Positions 12,401-27,400 of a stretch of 64,000 nucleotides of DNA are shown here, piece by piece. The notes under the pieces were generated by a model, which searched no databases, had not been told where the DNA came from, and worked only from the letters and a program-made list of their open reading frames with translations. Within the stretch, counting starts at the first letter, position 1. The number at the start of each line of letters is the position of its first letter. The position numbers were made by a program, and so were the translations under genes. The DNA comes from Archilochus colubris (Eukaryota; Chordata; Aves; Apodiformes; Trochilidae). The stretch covers positions 174,399,480 to 174,463,479 of the forward strand of contig CM041083.1 in assembly GCA_023079485.1 (NCBI GenBank). Reading direction: 5' to 3'.

Positions 12401-15400
12401 GAAACTAAATTTAATAGGTCCAGAGTACAACTGATGTTCAGCCTAAACAATTCTGAAAGCATAAACCAAATATTCTATCAATGGAAATAACAGTAACTCA
12501 TAAAGAGGTGCTGACTAGTAGAGAAGTTTACTGAAATTTACAGCACTGAGTGACTGTCCTCTTGTTTATTCTTGTTACTATTAGGGGTATTGATTGTGTC
12601 CTGAACACACTGTTCTCAGACTTGAGCTGGACCGTGTTGAAGGATATTTTTAAGGCATTAATTTGAGACTAGAGTTTGAGGGGGCTTTCACTTCCAACAC
12701 ACATATAGATCATGGCAATGATGATTTCAGGCCTCTTTGCACAGAGTATTTGGGTCCTGAAGGAGCTGATGGTTGGAAGCTTCTAAACTAGATTCATTTT
12801 TCATTTAATGTGTTCTTTTAAAGTCCCCTGTCTTCTAGATAGGAGCAAGGTACAGCATTATGGTAAAAAGCTTCAGCTCATTAGGTTCTATTTGGGTTAG
12901 CTTGAAATTCCTGACTAATGCAATAGAGGCAGAATTACCAGTAAATGGAAGGACAATTAAAGTACTGCTCAATTCATTTTGAAAGTTCTAACTTTTTGCA
13001 CATGAATGTAGATTGTTGGTTTTTCTTAGTTTCATATTTTAAAAAAGAACATTTAAAACTGGACCTATCTATTTTTAGAGGAACCTACAGGCTTCAATTC
13101 ATGGCAGTTAAATCACTATTCTAATAAAAGAAATCGATGCCTGAATGTTTTAGGTGCACTAAAGGAGTATTAAAACAGAACCTATTTCTAGAAAAACAGA
13201 TCTGAAATACATGCTGAATCCTACTTTTGAAGTACCTGCTTCACATGCAAGCCAGATAGGAGCTAACCAACTATTAGAGAAGCTCTGTAGCAGCTAATTC
13301 AACAGCATTAAAACATGCTCTAAGTATTAAGTGTCTTATCAATTATAACCAGCAGTTCAGTCAAAAATAAATAAGGCCAACCAGCTGTTTAGCCCTTCAA
13401 AGAAAATGGTAAGTTCCCCATTTTAGAAATCCAGTATATAAAAATGAACGGTACTATTCTAAAATTACAATGGACATCAAAAGCTGCACATAAAGTGTAG
13501 CACATAAGTATCTTCATTTAAAGGTCTACATATCCATCATTAGGGAATAATTGCTAAGCTGGTCATCTTCCTCCCAATCTAGGGCAGAATTGTCTCATTG
13601 TGAGAGAAATTAGCTGAAAGGACGCCTTGATTGATTTAACAAAAAAAAATGGAAAATGAAAATGGGAGTATTAACAATCAAGAATCTGGAATGCTTATGT
13701 TTCCCTTTCTTGTTTACAAAGAAGGTTAGATGCAAAAAAGTGTGTGTGATTTTTTATTGCTATTAAAAACAGCTAATTCTATTAAGGACTGGATCAGATA
13801 TTAAGCAGAGCAGCTTCATTAAAAGCTTCTGTCACCTGCAAATACTGAAAACACTGTACAGGCAATCAGTCACAACTATTTATGTACTATCCTACTTGAA
13901 CATTAGAAAGTTAACAGTAGAGAAAGACATGGACATACTGGAGTGAGTAGAGTAATGCCACAAAGTTCATGAAGGGACTGGAGTATCTCCTACACAAAGA
14001 GAGGCTGAGTTCAGCCTGGAGAAGAGAAAGCTCAGAGGGAGGGTGTTACATTTGTGTGTACAAATATGTTATGGGAGGGATACAGAAGAGAGAGACAGAC
14101 TGCTTCTTCTCAGTCCATTGACTGCCCAGTGACAGGTCAAGAGACCATGAGCACAGACTTATGGATGGTCAAACACTGGAAGCAGTGGTACAGTGAGGTT
14201 CTGGAACCAGTCCTGGGCAGCCTGCTGTAGCCAACACTGAGAAAGATGGCTTGACTATACCATCTCCAGAGGTTCCAGCTGACCTCACCAGTTCTGCAAT
14301 TCTGTGACAGTACTATTAAAAAAAAAAAACAAACCACAAAAAACCAAAACCCAAACAAAAAGAAAAAGCAGTAATTTAAATCACAGAACTCCTCAGATAA
14401 AGCACTGCTCAGAGTGAAACAAAACTCTGGTGTCTTTTTGAAGGGCCTATTGGAGTCTTTCTGTAAACCTTGTGTATTGCCTTTCTTTAATAACAATGGG
14501 CTTACTTTCAGACATATGTGTGGCATATTTCTGTCACATATATTTCAGAGGGTAAAGAGCCACCTGAGCAGTGTAAATGAGAACACTATAAAAACAGTTT
14601 CTCACACTGTAGGAAGAACTGCTGACAACTGTACTTTCAGATTACACCCAGGAGTTTTTGTAATGTAATGAAAAAAAAGTTCACAGAAAAGTGCTTCTGA
14701 ATAAGCCAGTAAGTACTCTGAAGTAACCAGGAATTTCCTTGTATTATTTACACTGACAGCTTGACAACCAAGAGGGAGAATCCCGATCTAAAAACTGTCT
14801 TTTAAGTTTCCACACAGCTCTGTGCTTGTGACACTCCTTATGTAATATGGGACTCTTCTGAAAAACAGATGTGAAGAAGCAGCTACTTTCTTGTCCTATA
14901 AAGAACAGCCCGAAGTCTCAGTTTCCCACTGCACTTCAGAAATCAAATCCCAGGCAGTTTGAAGGCAGTGCTCAATTCAGGGATAATCAATAAGCTAGGG
15001 AATTGTTTGTGGTGATGAGGACATCAGAGTTAAAGTACCATCCTCTCATTCCTCCACATCCAAAGGAAGAAGTCTTGAGGAGTTGGCATATTTAATGAGA
15101 CCTACTTTGTCTGAAAAAAAAAAAAAAAAAAAAAAAGAAAAAGAAAAAAAAAAAAGGTCCCAACTAGCTAGACTTAAAAGAAAGATTTCCTTAAATACTA
15201 TTGTTGTCTATCAACTATTAGATAGAATGATAGTAAATACTGAAAAAGCATACCATAGCAAGACACACTACACACCACTGTTTCTAAAGAGTTGTCCCCA
15301 CACTACACCACAAAAGAACTAAGGCAGGGTTCAAGAGGCTTGTATCCAGTTACAAAGTCACTGCTAATTATGACTGTCTTCTGGAATTTTGTAGCTACAA

Positions 15401-18400
15401 ACAGCAATTAAACACTTAAATTCTCGTTAAATTAAAAAAAAATTGTAGAAGTTATTTTCATTCAGAATATCTTGCTTACGATACTCAGATTGTCAGCAAC
15501 TGATGATTCTGATGGAATTCTATCATTAAGATGGTGTAACTCACACAGGTTATCATCACAACTTTCTAACTATCAAAAGATGCATTTTAAGTTTATAGAA
15601 ATAAAAATATTTTTAAGAACATCCTATTTGTACTTTAATCTACCTCAAAGGGATTTAAATTGCCTTAATCACAGTAATGGACAGCTGATATTCTTCGAGC
15701 CAGGCTCATCAGTGCCTTAAGATGCAAAATGTAAGTGGAAATATAGAACCATAATTTCCAGGTTGTTGAAGTGAAAAGTAATTTACTAATTTTACTAGTG
15801 AGTATTATCTTTGTGCATAACAGCAGCAGCAACAAAGCCTTTGCAGTTATATATGCCAGCACAAAGGGTCTATTTTCCAGTGCTTTTATCTTCCTTGATA
15901 ATAAATTTCTGGAAGCAGTTGCAGTGCATCCATAGTTAGCAAAAAGCTGGTAAAAAGGTTGGGAAGAGGATCCTATTCCCACATATACACACAGACATAT
16001 GTGGTCTAAGCACATGTTTAAAAAGTGATGATAAAAAGCAACCTTTAGACTCTTCAAAACATTAAAGTATTGTGACATTCACTACTAAGTTAATGACATA
16101 TGAAAAGGCATAAAAGCTGACTATTTGTATATTAACATACAATAAACTAAGTAATAGGAGAATTAAATTTATGATAAAATATGGTCTTTATCTCATGGAA
16201 ACTAATGTTTCTCTGAGTGTAATTCAGCCTGTTGCTTTTGTATTTTTTGTGAAGTAAACCTAATTTCAGTCTCAAGGAGATAAGACATTCTATCAGTTCA
16301 GCAGTCCACTCATACAGGGACATCAGGTGCTTCAAAGGACTGTCTAAACCTCTCATTCACAGGATCTACACATCAGTACAGAAAGACTCCTCACTTGCAG
16401 AGTCACATTGATGTTAACTCCTGATGCACAGCAATTAATAAATAATGGTGGATATCTTTGTTATTCATGTCTAATCCTCTTCTGAGTGTCTTTAAGCTTT
16501 TGACTTCAGTTATATCCTGAGGAAAGATCTTCATAGGGCACGAATACAATGTAGAATTTTCAGTTTCACATCTAACTTACAAACTGTGTTTATAAGAAAG
16601 AGCTATACTGTAATTTTTTACATCACATGTTATCCTTGGTATGCCATTCATTATTCATAGTAAGGTGCCACTGAGGATGGCTGTGCAACCACTGCCTTCA
16701 TTTAACATCAGTGAAACCCAATTCAACTCCTTTACAAAACAAAAGCAGCATCCAGAGCCAGATACATCCAGGCTGGGGGCTGAGGGAAAGGGAACTAAGA
16801 AAGCAGAGGATCACACAGCCTTCCCATAGTGACAATACAAAGAACTCACAAAGAAATTGGGGGATCACAACTACTTTTATCACTCCTTCTTCCCCTTCTG
16901 AATTTTATTAATCTCCAAACTGTGAAGAGTTCATCATCCAAAATAAATAGTTGAAAAAGTTGAGTTGTGTGAGTGGAAAAATTATGCTGGATCCTGTTTG
17001 AGTACAGATGTAAGACCCAGAAGGATAAATACAACAGAACTAAATATGACAGAGATTAATAAAGAGCTGTGTTTCAGTTTCAAGCCAAGCCATTTTCTTT
17101 CCTCTAGCACTACTTTGTTTGCACATTCTTTGCAAGTGAAGAGCAGTTACGTATTTTTGCTAAGGACCATCACTGATTTCTCTTCATAAAAGGAAAACAT
17201 AGACAGATTTCTTCTTTTAGCTTAATATATTAAAAAATAGAATGTTCTGAGGTATTCCTGCACAGCTGCCATATGCCCATAGCAAGGCATAAGCTTTATT
17301 TAATATTTTTTGGTAAATTCATACTGTCCCTGTCCATTTTTTGTTTTATGAACTCAACATTTAGCTGACTCTCAAAGAAGTGTAACTAGCAGAGGAGCTA
17401 CCATTCTGGTGACACTGCATTCAAATGAAAATACCCTATGACAACAAAATAAGTACTAAGTGGATTTCAGCAGTATGGACTGCAGGTGTTAACAACTAAA
17501 GAGACACACGTGAGTTAACAAAACCACTTAAAGGAGTCACTGGGATTTACAGAAAAGAGGGAGAGGAACAACTGTTCCTTTGAGAAAGTAATTCCCCAGC
17601 TCTTGCAGAAAGGCAACTGGAATCAGACACAAGCTGTGTAGAATGAGAAAAATACTTTGAGACCACAGAATACTGACTAAACTCAGAAGATCTCACTGAA
17701 TGGTGGTGAACTACAAGGCTTTGCATAAAGAACATTTGCTACGTTTTTATTTGCTTTTTTTTTTGTCGCTAAAGTATAAATAATTTAGAAATACACTGTG
17801 AAAACTGTTTTCCACTTTCAAACTTTTCCTTTGCTAAATGGAAAAAAAAAGTAATGTGAGTTCCTTGTTGAACTCTGCAGTTGTGTAACAATTAGAAATA
17901 AAGAAAGGCATTTCTCTGGTTTTAAGGCATAGGCAACTCATCACATCTCAGACAAGGATGCTGGATGAAGAACAGATGCAGGGAAACAGAAAGGGACACA
18001 GAGCCTAACCATTTTCTTTGACTCTGCTTAGACTTTAGAAAGGTGCCTATTAAATTTAATGGGCAGACTCACAAACAGCAACACAATACAAATACAGCAG
18101 GGAGAAAGGAAAAAAACTTTACTAGTTACTGAACTATGGGAAGTTCACTGAAGCACATGTCAAAGTGATCAACAGGGGTAGAAAAGATACCAGGAAAGTG
18201 ATGCTGGCTTAGGTACAGTTGTTTGACATAATAAATGTATATTACACTTTTAACAGCAGCAATGTTCATGTGGTAAAACTATTTTTATAAATATATATAT
18301 TTATATATATAATCAAAACCCCAAGTTTTGATTTTACTTCGCTTACAATCTTTGGGATACACCTCATAACTTCAAGAAAGAATTATGTGCATGCATAATT

Positions 18401-21400
18401 AATTACCAATCTGATGATGCATTAATAATAAGTATTTAGCTCACTCAGCTACTTTTGCTAGAGCACATTTAGAGAAATTTTTATTTTTTTTACTTCTCAT
18501 AAATTTTAAAAGTCTATAAACTGCTTTGTAAACAAATACTGCTAACAACATTATTTTAGCCATATTTTTAGAAAAATAAAACTATTAAGAGATATAAGGT
18601 GTAGATAGGAAATTTTTATGTAGTTCCCTATCTAAAATACAGAAAAAACAAAACTTGAGTTTTAAGAAAAGCTGACATATAAAATATCTGCTCATCTAAA
18701 AATTTTACTAGACAAGAGGGAAATGAAAATATGTTTTGAAACAGGAAAGCTGTATGATTTTTAAACAAACCTTGTCCATGAGTTTACTTGCATGAAGACT
18801 CAGGCTGTTAAAGAATATCTTTTTGCTCAACAAATGCATTTCTTCAATTGTTGTCAACAGTGTGGCTGCACTGTTTCCTACAATACCACTGAAGCAAAAA
18901 ACAAGAGTAATTAAACAGACTGAAGAGGAGAGAGAACATGACAGGGTCAGATACTGTAGACTGCACTTCAAATACAATTTTTTGAACATTGAAAATTTAC
19001 AAGAAATAATTACAGGGAACAGTTCTTCATATTAGCTGAGAGATTCAGTCATACAACTGTGAGAACAAGCATTATCAACTATGTCACCAAAGCAGATAAT
19101 AAGTACAGGATATCTGCAGTTTGACACAAACTCTTTAGTAGAATTCTGGAATTTACTGGATTTTCAGTTTGCTATTCTGTAAGTCTACTTCTGTTACAGA
19201 AATCATACTATGTAAACAAAAAAGGTTGATAACTATTCTGTCATACTGTTCTTAAGGAATAGCATCATCTCTCTTCCTTCTTCATTGTGATATTAGGCAT
19301 CTCCAAAAATTCAAGAATTCATGCATTGCTATTCCAAGTGTCAAGCTATTTAACTTAGCATGAATGCCACACACAACTTAAAAGGCACTACATGACTATG
19401 CTCTTCTTGCAAATAAACCTTCTATCTAAAGTAAAAGTGCTTTGAAGATACAAAAATGGTAGTAAAAATTCATTGCACCAAAATCCTTAATTCCATAGCA
19501 TACAGCAAAAACTAAACCATGAAAACACTGTCTCTATCATACTATATCCTTCTTTAGTTACAGTTTTTTAAAAAAAAAGCTATCTTTAACAATTTTGCAT
19601 ACCTGATTGTATGGTGGTAGAACTTGAGAAGATTGGAAATTTTGTACAGCAAAACTGCTCCTGGCTCAGCAACAATCACTTGCTCAATTCTAACCTGCAG
19701 AATAAAGAATAAAAGCACCCTTCAGGTGATATGTTCCAATAGCCAAACTGTATGATTTCATATGCAATAATGTCTGATTTTTTGAAAAATAAATTTAATC
19801 AGAAAGAAGCTTTAGATTTGTATTAAAACCTGTTACTGAAAATTTCAAAATAATGACATTATTGATGCATTGATACCAGTACATACTGGAATTCCCTCCG
19901 GCACTGAATAGCAAAAATAGCTGCAAAGCTGCAAAATCCCTAAACCACGAGTCTATCATTAGCATCATGCAGTAATTCAGAACATCCAAAGTATTAGGTA
20001 TGTTACCCAAAAGACAAAATTTCACCTGAATTAATTTCTCCTTCAATTGAAGAAGGGATTATATACTTCCCACCAGTATTTAATTAGTTATAACTAATGA
20101 CCAGCAATGCTTACTCTTGATCTCAGCCTGGAGGTAACTTGCTACACAGACCAAACCAGTGCTGACTGCCTTTATAGTTGGAATCTCCATGGCACGCAGG
20201 CTCAATCCACTCATAAAAGCTTCCCAGGGCCAGTCTTCAGGCACTCACCAAGCAGTGACAGACAGTGACCTTTTACTACACTGTTCTCCCATGTGTCTCT
20301 GTGTGGATGGGCTACACACAGACCAGCAGCTGCCACCAGCTCTCCCAAGTGATTTATCTGCTGCTCAATGGAACAAGGTGTGCAGCAGTGACTTCTCACA
20401 ACAGCCAATTGCTGGCAGAATTAACTAAGACAACCTCCTTAATCATCTCTCTTTGCATCTTGGTCAGAGACCAAAACCAAAGAATAACTCCTCCTTTATT
20501 CACACTTTATTATTAACTGCTCCTTTATTCACAATGCTCAGTGCACAAAGCTAATTTCAGCACTTGGGTGAACTTTGCTCCTCAATGCATATACATATAC
20601 AGAGATATGTATACTAATATCTATCTTTGTTGTTGCCTAGGAGGTCCTTTATGTAAGGATACTGAGTATACCATAAGTGTACAGCTGAAGAGAGTAAGAA
20701 AGGCAAGAGAAAAAGAGGAAAATCAAAATACTGGTGAAAAATAGCAATAACTGAACATAAAGAATTAAGAAATAGAAAAATACAGAACAGGCAGAAAGAG
20801 AGGAAAATAAGCTAAAGACTTCGGGGTTAGGGAACAAAAATGAGAATTAAACAACAAAGCAAGAAAGGAAGCATGGTTGCTTCTCATACATAAGTCTTCA
20901 CTGCACAGGAAAATCAAAATCTGGAAGTCACTAAACCTAATCTGTTCAGGGAAGTCTTGGATTTACATCTCTTACCATTTCCTAATCCTATGTGTCCTGT
21001 AGTCAGCTGACAATAAACGACCATCTGAAGTCTACCGAGGCATTAAAAATACATTTTGTTACTTCTGACCTCATCTTAAGTGCTATGGAAAAAATTAGGG
21101 CCTTAATTTAAATGGTTTGAGTTGGGTTTTTTTTCCAAGATCTACCACTTCTGGGTACACAAGATTCACTTGGATACCTAAAACTCAAACCAACTATCAG
21201 TAAGAAATATGGACAATTTATACTGCATATTAGCATAACCCTTCAGCAAAAGTAAGGAAACTGTATCATATTATACATTCTCATGGAAAGTCATAAAACA
21301 GTAAGACAGAAGACAATAAGAAAATTCTACATAATTATGTAAGTATTAAAAAGTTCTTATGGGAACTCTACAACTAGGTTTTTATCAGGTTATTTTATAC

Positions 21401-24400
21401 TTCAGCATCCATTTGAATCAAAGCAATGGGTTTGCAAACATCAGCAGAAATCCACTAGCAAACCAGTACACTGAGGTGCCATACAACTACAGAAAAAGAG
21501 TGTTTTCCCTGAATTTACTGCAGTTACATTCCTTCCTGTGGACAATCTTCAGAAAGAACAACATACCCATGGAATCACAGAAAGCAGAACTGCAGAAAGT
21601 ATACTGTAGAAAAGACTCCTCCAAACTGAGTCTACTTTAGTTGTTCCCCATCAACACGATGCTTGCAACTATCTAACTGCATTGCACTTCTGTTTCAGGT
21701 TTTTTTTCTGTTTTCACTGTGGAGAAACTCCCCAGGGGAAACCATGAGTATTGCATATTTTACATTGAAAAGTCTAGACTGGCAGTGAATTAACATAAGA
21801 TGCATTCTATTAAAATGCTGAGTATGGCTGTCTATGTTAACAGATCTAAAGCAAGGAAGAACAGAGTTTGGAGAGGAAAAAAAAAAAACAGCTGTGATAA
21901 CAGTTTGTCTAACATGGCAGGTCCTTTTCAACAGGTCAAAACCTAAAAGTTCTGGAAAATCATCATAATTATACAGTAACAGGCACAAACTGAAACACAG
22001 GAGGTTCCTTCTGAACATCAGGAAACACTTTGTTATTGTCAAGTGTGTCAAAGCACTGGCTTAAATTGTCTAGAGAGGCTGATGAGTCTCCATCCTTGAA
22101 GATTTTCAAAACTGTCCCAGGCTACCAGCTTTAGGTGGCTCTGATTGAGCAGCAGTTTTGGACTAGATAACTCCAGAAGTCCCTGCCTACTGTGATCACT
22201 TCCTCTGTAATTCTGTGCTATTCCATATGGCACTTTGATTTTTACCTCTCTTCAGACCTTAGCTCTTTCTTATCAGGAACTCTTGCATAGTATTCAGAAC
22301 CAACCTGTTAACATTTAAGACTATTTGGTGACTGGACACAGTTGTTATAGTTCCAGCATGCTGAAAGAAATTTATTGGAATAGTATTTAATATATTACAA
22401 TCCAATCTTTAAAAATTGAATTTATAAACTGAAATCCAACAGGCTATAAGCTAAATTTTGTTGATTATTTTTGTTTGTGATTATGTGAAGCCCATCCAAC
22501 AAAAAGATAGTCAATCATTTGATGGATCGTTGATAATGATTTCTATTGAATGGGTCCCCTAGACTGATCAAGGCTCTAGTCTGAATAAAAAAACAACTGT
22601 GAAGGGATGCAACAGGAATACAGTGTATCAAGGTAGCATAAAGATTGTACACAGAAAAGAATCTTTCATGGTCTCTTCCAATACAAGAGCAGGAGTTGTT
22701 AAAAAAAAAAAAACAAAACAAAAAAACAAATCAAGAGAAGCTGGCTTTTCACACAGCATATAAGTCAGACTGTGCCCTTTCCTTCTGCAGGATAAGCATC
22801 AACAATTTATATGAGTTTGACATGCTCATGTAAGGAAAATGTATCAAGGTCTATTAAATACAAAGACAGTAGCTATGACTTAGTAAGTCTTTAGGTGAAT
22901 CCATACTGGACAACCTGTACGCTCTTCCCTAAGAAGAAAAAGAAGGTAGTAAGTTAAACTGATTTTTCTTTTTGACCCACTACAGTCATTCCTTTATTCT
23001 TATCCAAAAGCTAAATTTTTGAACGTAAGGGTTCCTGATCTTTAGAAAAAGTGAAAGAAAATGGAGATACAGATTTAGTATCCTAGCTTCTCTTACTACA
23101 TGACTGCTTAAACCAGACATCTATGAACAATAGAATCTTTACTTTTGAAGGGGTAAGTTGAGAATCTAACTCTCAAACAAGAGTGATGAAAACATTGTAG
23201 AGATGGGGACACAGGTTCTGGAAAAACATGACAGAACAACTTTTATATTTAGAATGCTAATAAAATACCTCACCTTCAGAGGCCTGCAGACACCTTCTGT
23301 GATATGCCCCACTACTTCTTGAATATTTTCTTCCACACCTACAGTTAATGCAAACACATGGTAAGATTATGCAAACATAACTCTCTTTTCTTCAAGACCA
23401 TAACACAAACAAATGTAGGAGCTACTCCTCCATAAAAAAGCATTATGAACTGTATGTTCTTTTCTGCACAAGAGTAGTTTACACCTCCACTGAACTTCAA
23501 ATCTACCCATTAAGAAATAGCTGCATGACAACACCAAGTCCTGGAGAGCCATTAGCTCATGCTATGCAATTGCTTCTCAGCACAACACAGTGCCTGGGGA
23601 TTTGAGGGAGAGGAGCAAGGGGAAGAATAAACACTCTAGCAAGAAACTGTCACAGAAAGGCTCAGTATTAGCACTTCTTGAAATTAAACAGGAAAAATAA
23701 GGCCAGTGAGATGCTCAAGGAACACCAGTACATACCAGTTTGAAAGGCCTGAACAGTAGCTATACATCTGTCAGGGTCCAGTGCTGCCACACTCACAGCA
23801 TTGTCACAATTTAAATCATCTCTGTACCTCCACACTGCTGTGTGCTGCAGCATTAGCAAACGCTGCCTCCCCAGCAGCAATTGAACCTCATCTTTCACAG
23901 AACTATCTACAAAAGAGAATATTGCTCTATCTTATCATGGAACACAAATGAATTGTTGCATGGCAACCAGCACTGTCATAAATCAATCAAACTGAAAGCA
24001 ACAGATCTTCAAGCTCTCACTTCAGTAACAACTCGGAATAGATTTATGGAGACAGCAATACTTTAATTCTAATTTAAAACTTGTCAACAGGAGTTCATCT
24101 TCAGATGGGACCCATGCAATGAACAGTAAACAAACTGACTATGACATGTGATAGAAATCAGGTGAACTGAAGCTATATTTTGAAGATCTTATTTCAAATT
24201 TAAAGAGATTACCTCTGAGAGTAAAAATTACAAAAGATCAGAGATCTGTGCCAGTGTCTCTTTACACCAAGATATGTCAAAAGCCATATAAGCAGAAACA
24301 ACTAAATTCAGCGTGGTTTTTGTAAGAATTTCAGCATACTAACTTGGTAAGATAATCAAAATATGATTATATATTTCAGTCCTGATATCAAGGAAGAAAG

Positions 24401-27400
24401 CAAGATTATAAGCTGCAAGATGCATGGTCTTTTATGTAACGATCAGCTCCCAGATACATGCTAACAATTTACACATTTTTTTAGTGGGAACAGTCACACT
24501 TTTACTGTTCATCAATATAACAAGCACCTAGCACATATTTGCAAGTGTATCTGGACTGGATTGACTTTACAAATTCTTGCATCTGAAGGTTTTATCTGCA
24601 AAAATATACAAGTTCAGATAACAAAGGACTTGGAAGTGCAATCTTGATATGCCACATGCTTGTGCCTACACATATACTTTCATGTCCAATTAGAATATTT
24701 TCAATTCAGCAAACAATAAAAAGAAATCTTCCAGCACAGTGGGTTACATAACTGATGCAAGTATTAGTATGTCAGACTGACAAAACTATTCTGGAATAAA
24801 CAAAAAATGTGGTATTTACACAATTTTTCTTCCACTGGGACCAAATCCACCTCTATGTCACCCAAGAGCTCTATGTGTGTCACTTCTGCTTTTGTTTGTT
24901 TGGGGTTTTTTTTTGGGGGGGGGCTTGTTGTTGTTGTTGTGTTTATTTAAAAGATAAGTTTTGCGTGTAGTTGCATTTTACTTCATTATCCATAGTTTTG
25001 ATATTACATGGAGCATATAGGAAAAATTAAATAAAAACTTGAACAGAGTCTCAGAACAGAGACTCCTGAATTAAAATAACAAAGTCACTTCCACCTGCTG
25101 CTCAACTGGATACTGAAGTTACAATATTTGACCGGCCTATTATAGGGAAAGATCCCTAATATCTAACTTTAGGTGCCCAGTTAGGCACCTCCTCCATACT
25201 TGTTGCTTGGGCTCCCTCTATAGGGAGCGGAAAAAATCCCCAAACAGTTGTGATAAAATTCCCCAGAAATGCCTATGTTAGAGCAAACTTTCATTGGGAA
25301 GATTTGCCTTCTGGAGATGAAAATTTCTGCCATTACTGCACAATAAAAAGGAGGTCCACTTTTTAAATGGCTAAGTGATATTAATGCTCATATGTAGCCT
25401 GAGCAACCAGACACTGTACTCACTAATTAATTACCAACTCAGGAACTAAATTTTATATGGAGCATAGAATCTCAAGGGATTTCATAAGGCTGCACTACTC
25501 ATATATGGTTCTTGTCAAACTCGTTTTACAAGAACCTGTAAGTATCCCATTAAGTACTGTTTTGTCTTACAGATTTTATCACATAACCATCATTGTAATC
25601 CAAAAAAACCTCCCAATGATGCAGAGGGATAGCTAACATGACACCATCTCCCAGGCTTTGTTGCTTCTACAGTATGAAGCTAAGAATCCTTCTTCATGTT
25701 TCTTGAAAACTACACATCAGTGATAGCAAACCCACTCTTGGAGAGCCTAGGAAAGCAGATGTTCCAGAGAGCAATATTCAACTCTCATTTACACCTGTCT
25801 TGGGAAAAAAAGTTTTGGCCTGGTGATTTTTTCTTTAATTTTACCCAAAACTTTTATATTCTCCATATTTCAAATAGTTTACTCTGATCTGTGACTGAAA
25901 TACTCTAAACGTATAAAATTACGTGGTCACAGAAACTCAGCTTGACTTGTGCCAGTGTCAAGGGAAGCAGCAGTTAAATAGGGCATGGCACAGAGGTGGG
26001 GCTATTCTGGAACAGAACTGAAGCCTGGAGAGCAGCAGCAGCACAGGCTACAGCAGAACTGGATACAGTACCACTCTCCACGGGGCCAGCTTTTCTTGAA
26101 AGACTCTCCAATTACACTACAAGCATCAGGTCCTAATCAACAAAAAATTGTCTTTTTCCCTACCATAAAATCATCATGAGGCCTGCTTTCCTACCTCCCT
26201 GAGATACAGTCAGTAAATAATATTAAATTCACTTCTATAGTATGCTTTAATTGCAGTTAAAAAACAACATTCCTTCAGTTTTATTTACAACAGTTTCTAA
26301 GTAGCCTCCTGGCTCATATACTGTTAATTAGGAAAGCCAATTTATACTTCCAGCAGTCAAGGAAAATGAGAATGCATATTAACTTTAAATCCCAGAGCAG
26401 GATTCAATTAGGATGTACAGTCTAAAGAGCTCACCAGATACAGATCAGATATAAGTTCTTACACCAAGTTTGTTAAGACTCAGTACACATGGTTAATTTA
26501 TTAATTGAGCCTTTAGCTGAAGCCATGGAGGTAAATCATACCACAGCTTCTACAGGGCCTGAAAATATAGGTCTAAAGTACTTAAAAGGGAGCAAAAGGC
26601 CTGAAGAATAAGCATAGAAATCTGTAGTTCTGTTAATGAAGAAGCCTCAATGTTAAGCAGCTTTACATGTCTTCTTTGACCTTCATAAACCTATAATGAT
26701 ACATTACATGACAGAAGAGAATTCCCTTTTACATGCAGCACAGAAGGAAGAGTATTACAGGAAGAAGGAATTATATTTTTTACATTTACTAAACAAATGA
26801 GCAAGGGATTACAGGAATCCTCAACATATCAACAAACTACACTACAGCACTGTTTTCAGGGAGGTTATGTGTTCACATACATTAGAGAAAATATTCACAA
26901 CTATTAGAGACAATTCTTAACTACCAACCACAGCATAAAATGTCCCTTTGCAAATTTAATGTAAATCTATTATAAGCTGGTAAAATGAAGAGTGCATTTT
27001 TAAATACTTTTCTTCATTAAGGACCTTCTTCTGGCAAAATGCAACAACCAGCTATTCTGAATTTATTTCCAGGAAAATCTAAGCTTAGACTCCCATAACC
27101 AAAGCCCACTCTAAGAAATTAATGACACTTTCTGGCTTACTTTCTATCACTTCCCAATGTGTTTTTTAAAATCTAGTACTACCTTGAATAGTTACAAGCT
27201 TTAACATAGCTTCCAGGTGTTCTTTTTCAGAAGCTGTAGCTTGATGCAACCAGGCTAGCATGTCTCCTACATACCTAAACAAAGACAGAAAATTCTGTAT
27301 AAATCAGCAATTCACAGTGTCAGGTATTCAAAGTGCCAAGAGGCAAAAGAAGTGTTGTTTTATACACATTCCAGGTAGTACTGTACCTCAGAGGATCGTG

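Larger units (their letters stand above)
10729..18770 (-). other. COG6: COG6 intron 13
   Basis: Second-longest intron seen, about 8 kb. It holds one old sense CR1 with an adjoining A/C tract, the interrupted poly-A at 15114 and a TA microsatellite. No exon-like reading frame was recognised. Confidence 0.75.
19695..23273 (-). other. COG6: COG6 intron 11
   Basis: Contains one old sense CR1 (21980-22225), an A-rich tract and a 14-bp direct repeat (CTCCTTTATTCACA at 20491 and 20520). The rest is unrecognised. Confidence 0.75.

Noticed and set aside
13941..14315. Possible exon of an unknown gene (minus-strand 129-codon frame overlaps)
   Set aside because: The sequence is a diverged CR1 3' end, and the frame is antisense to it.
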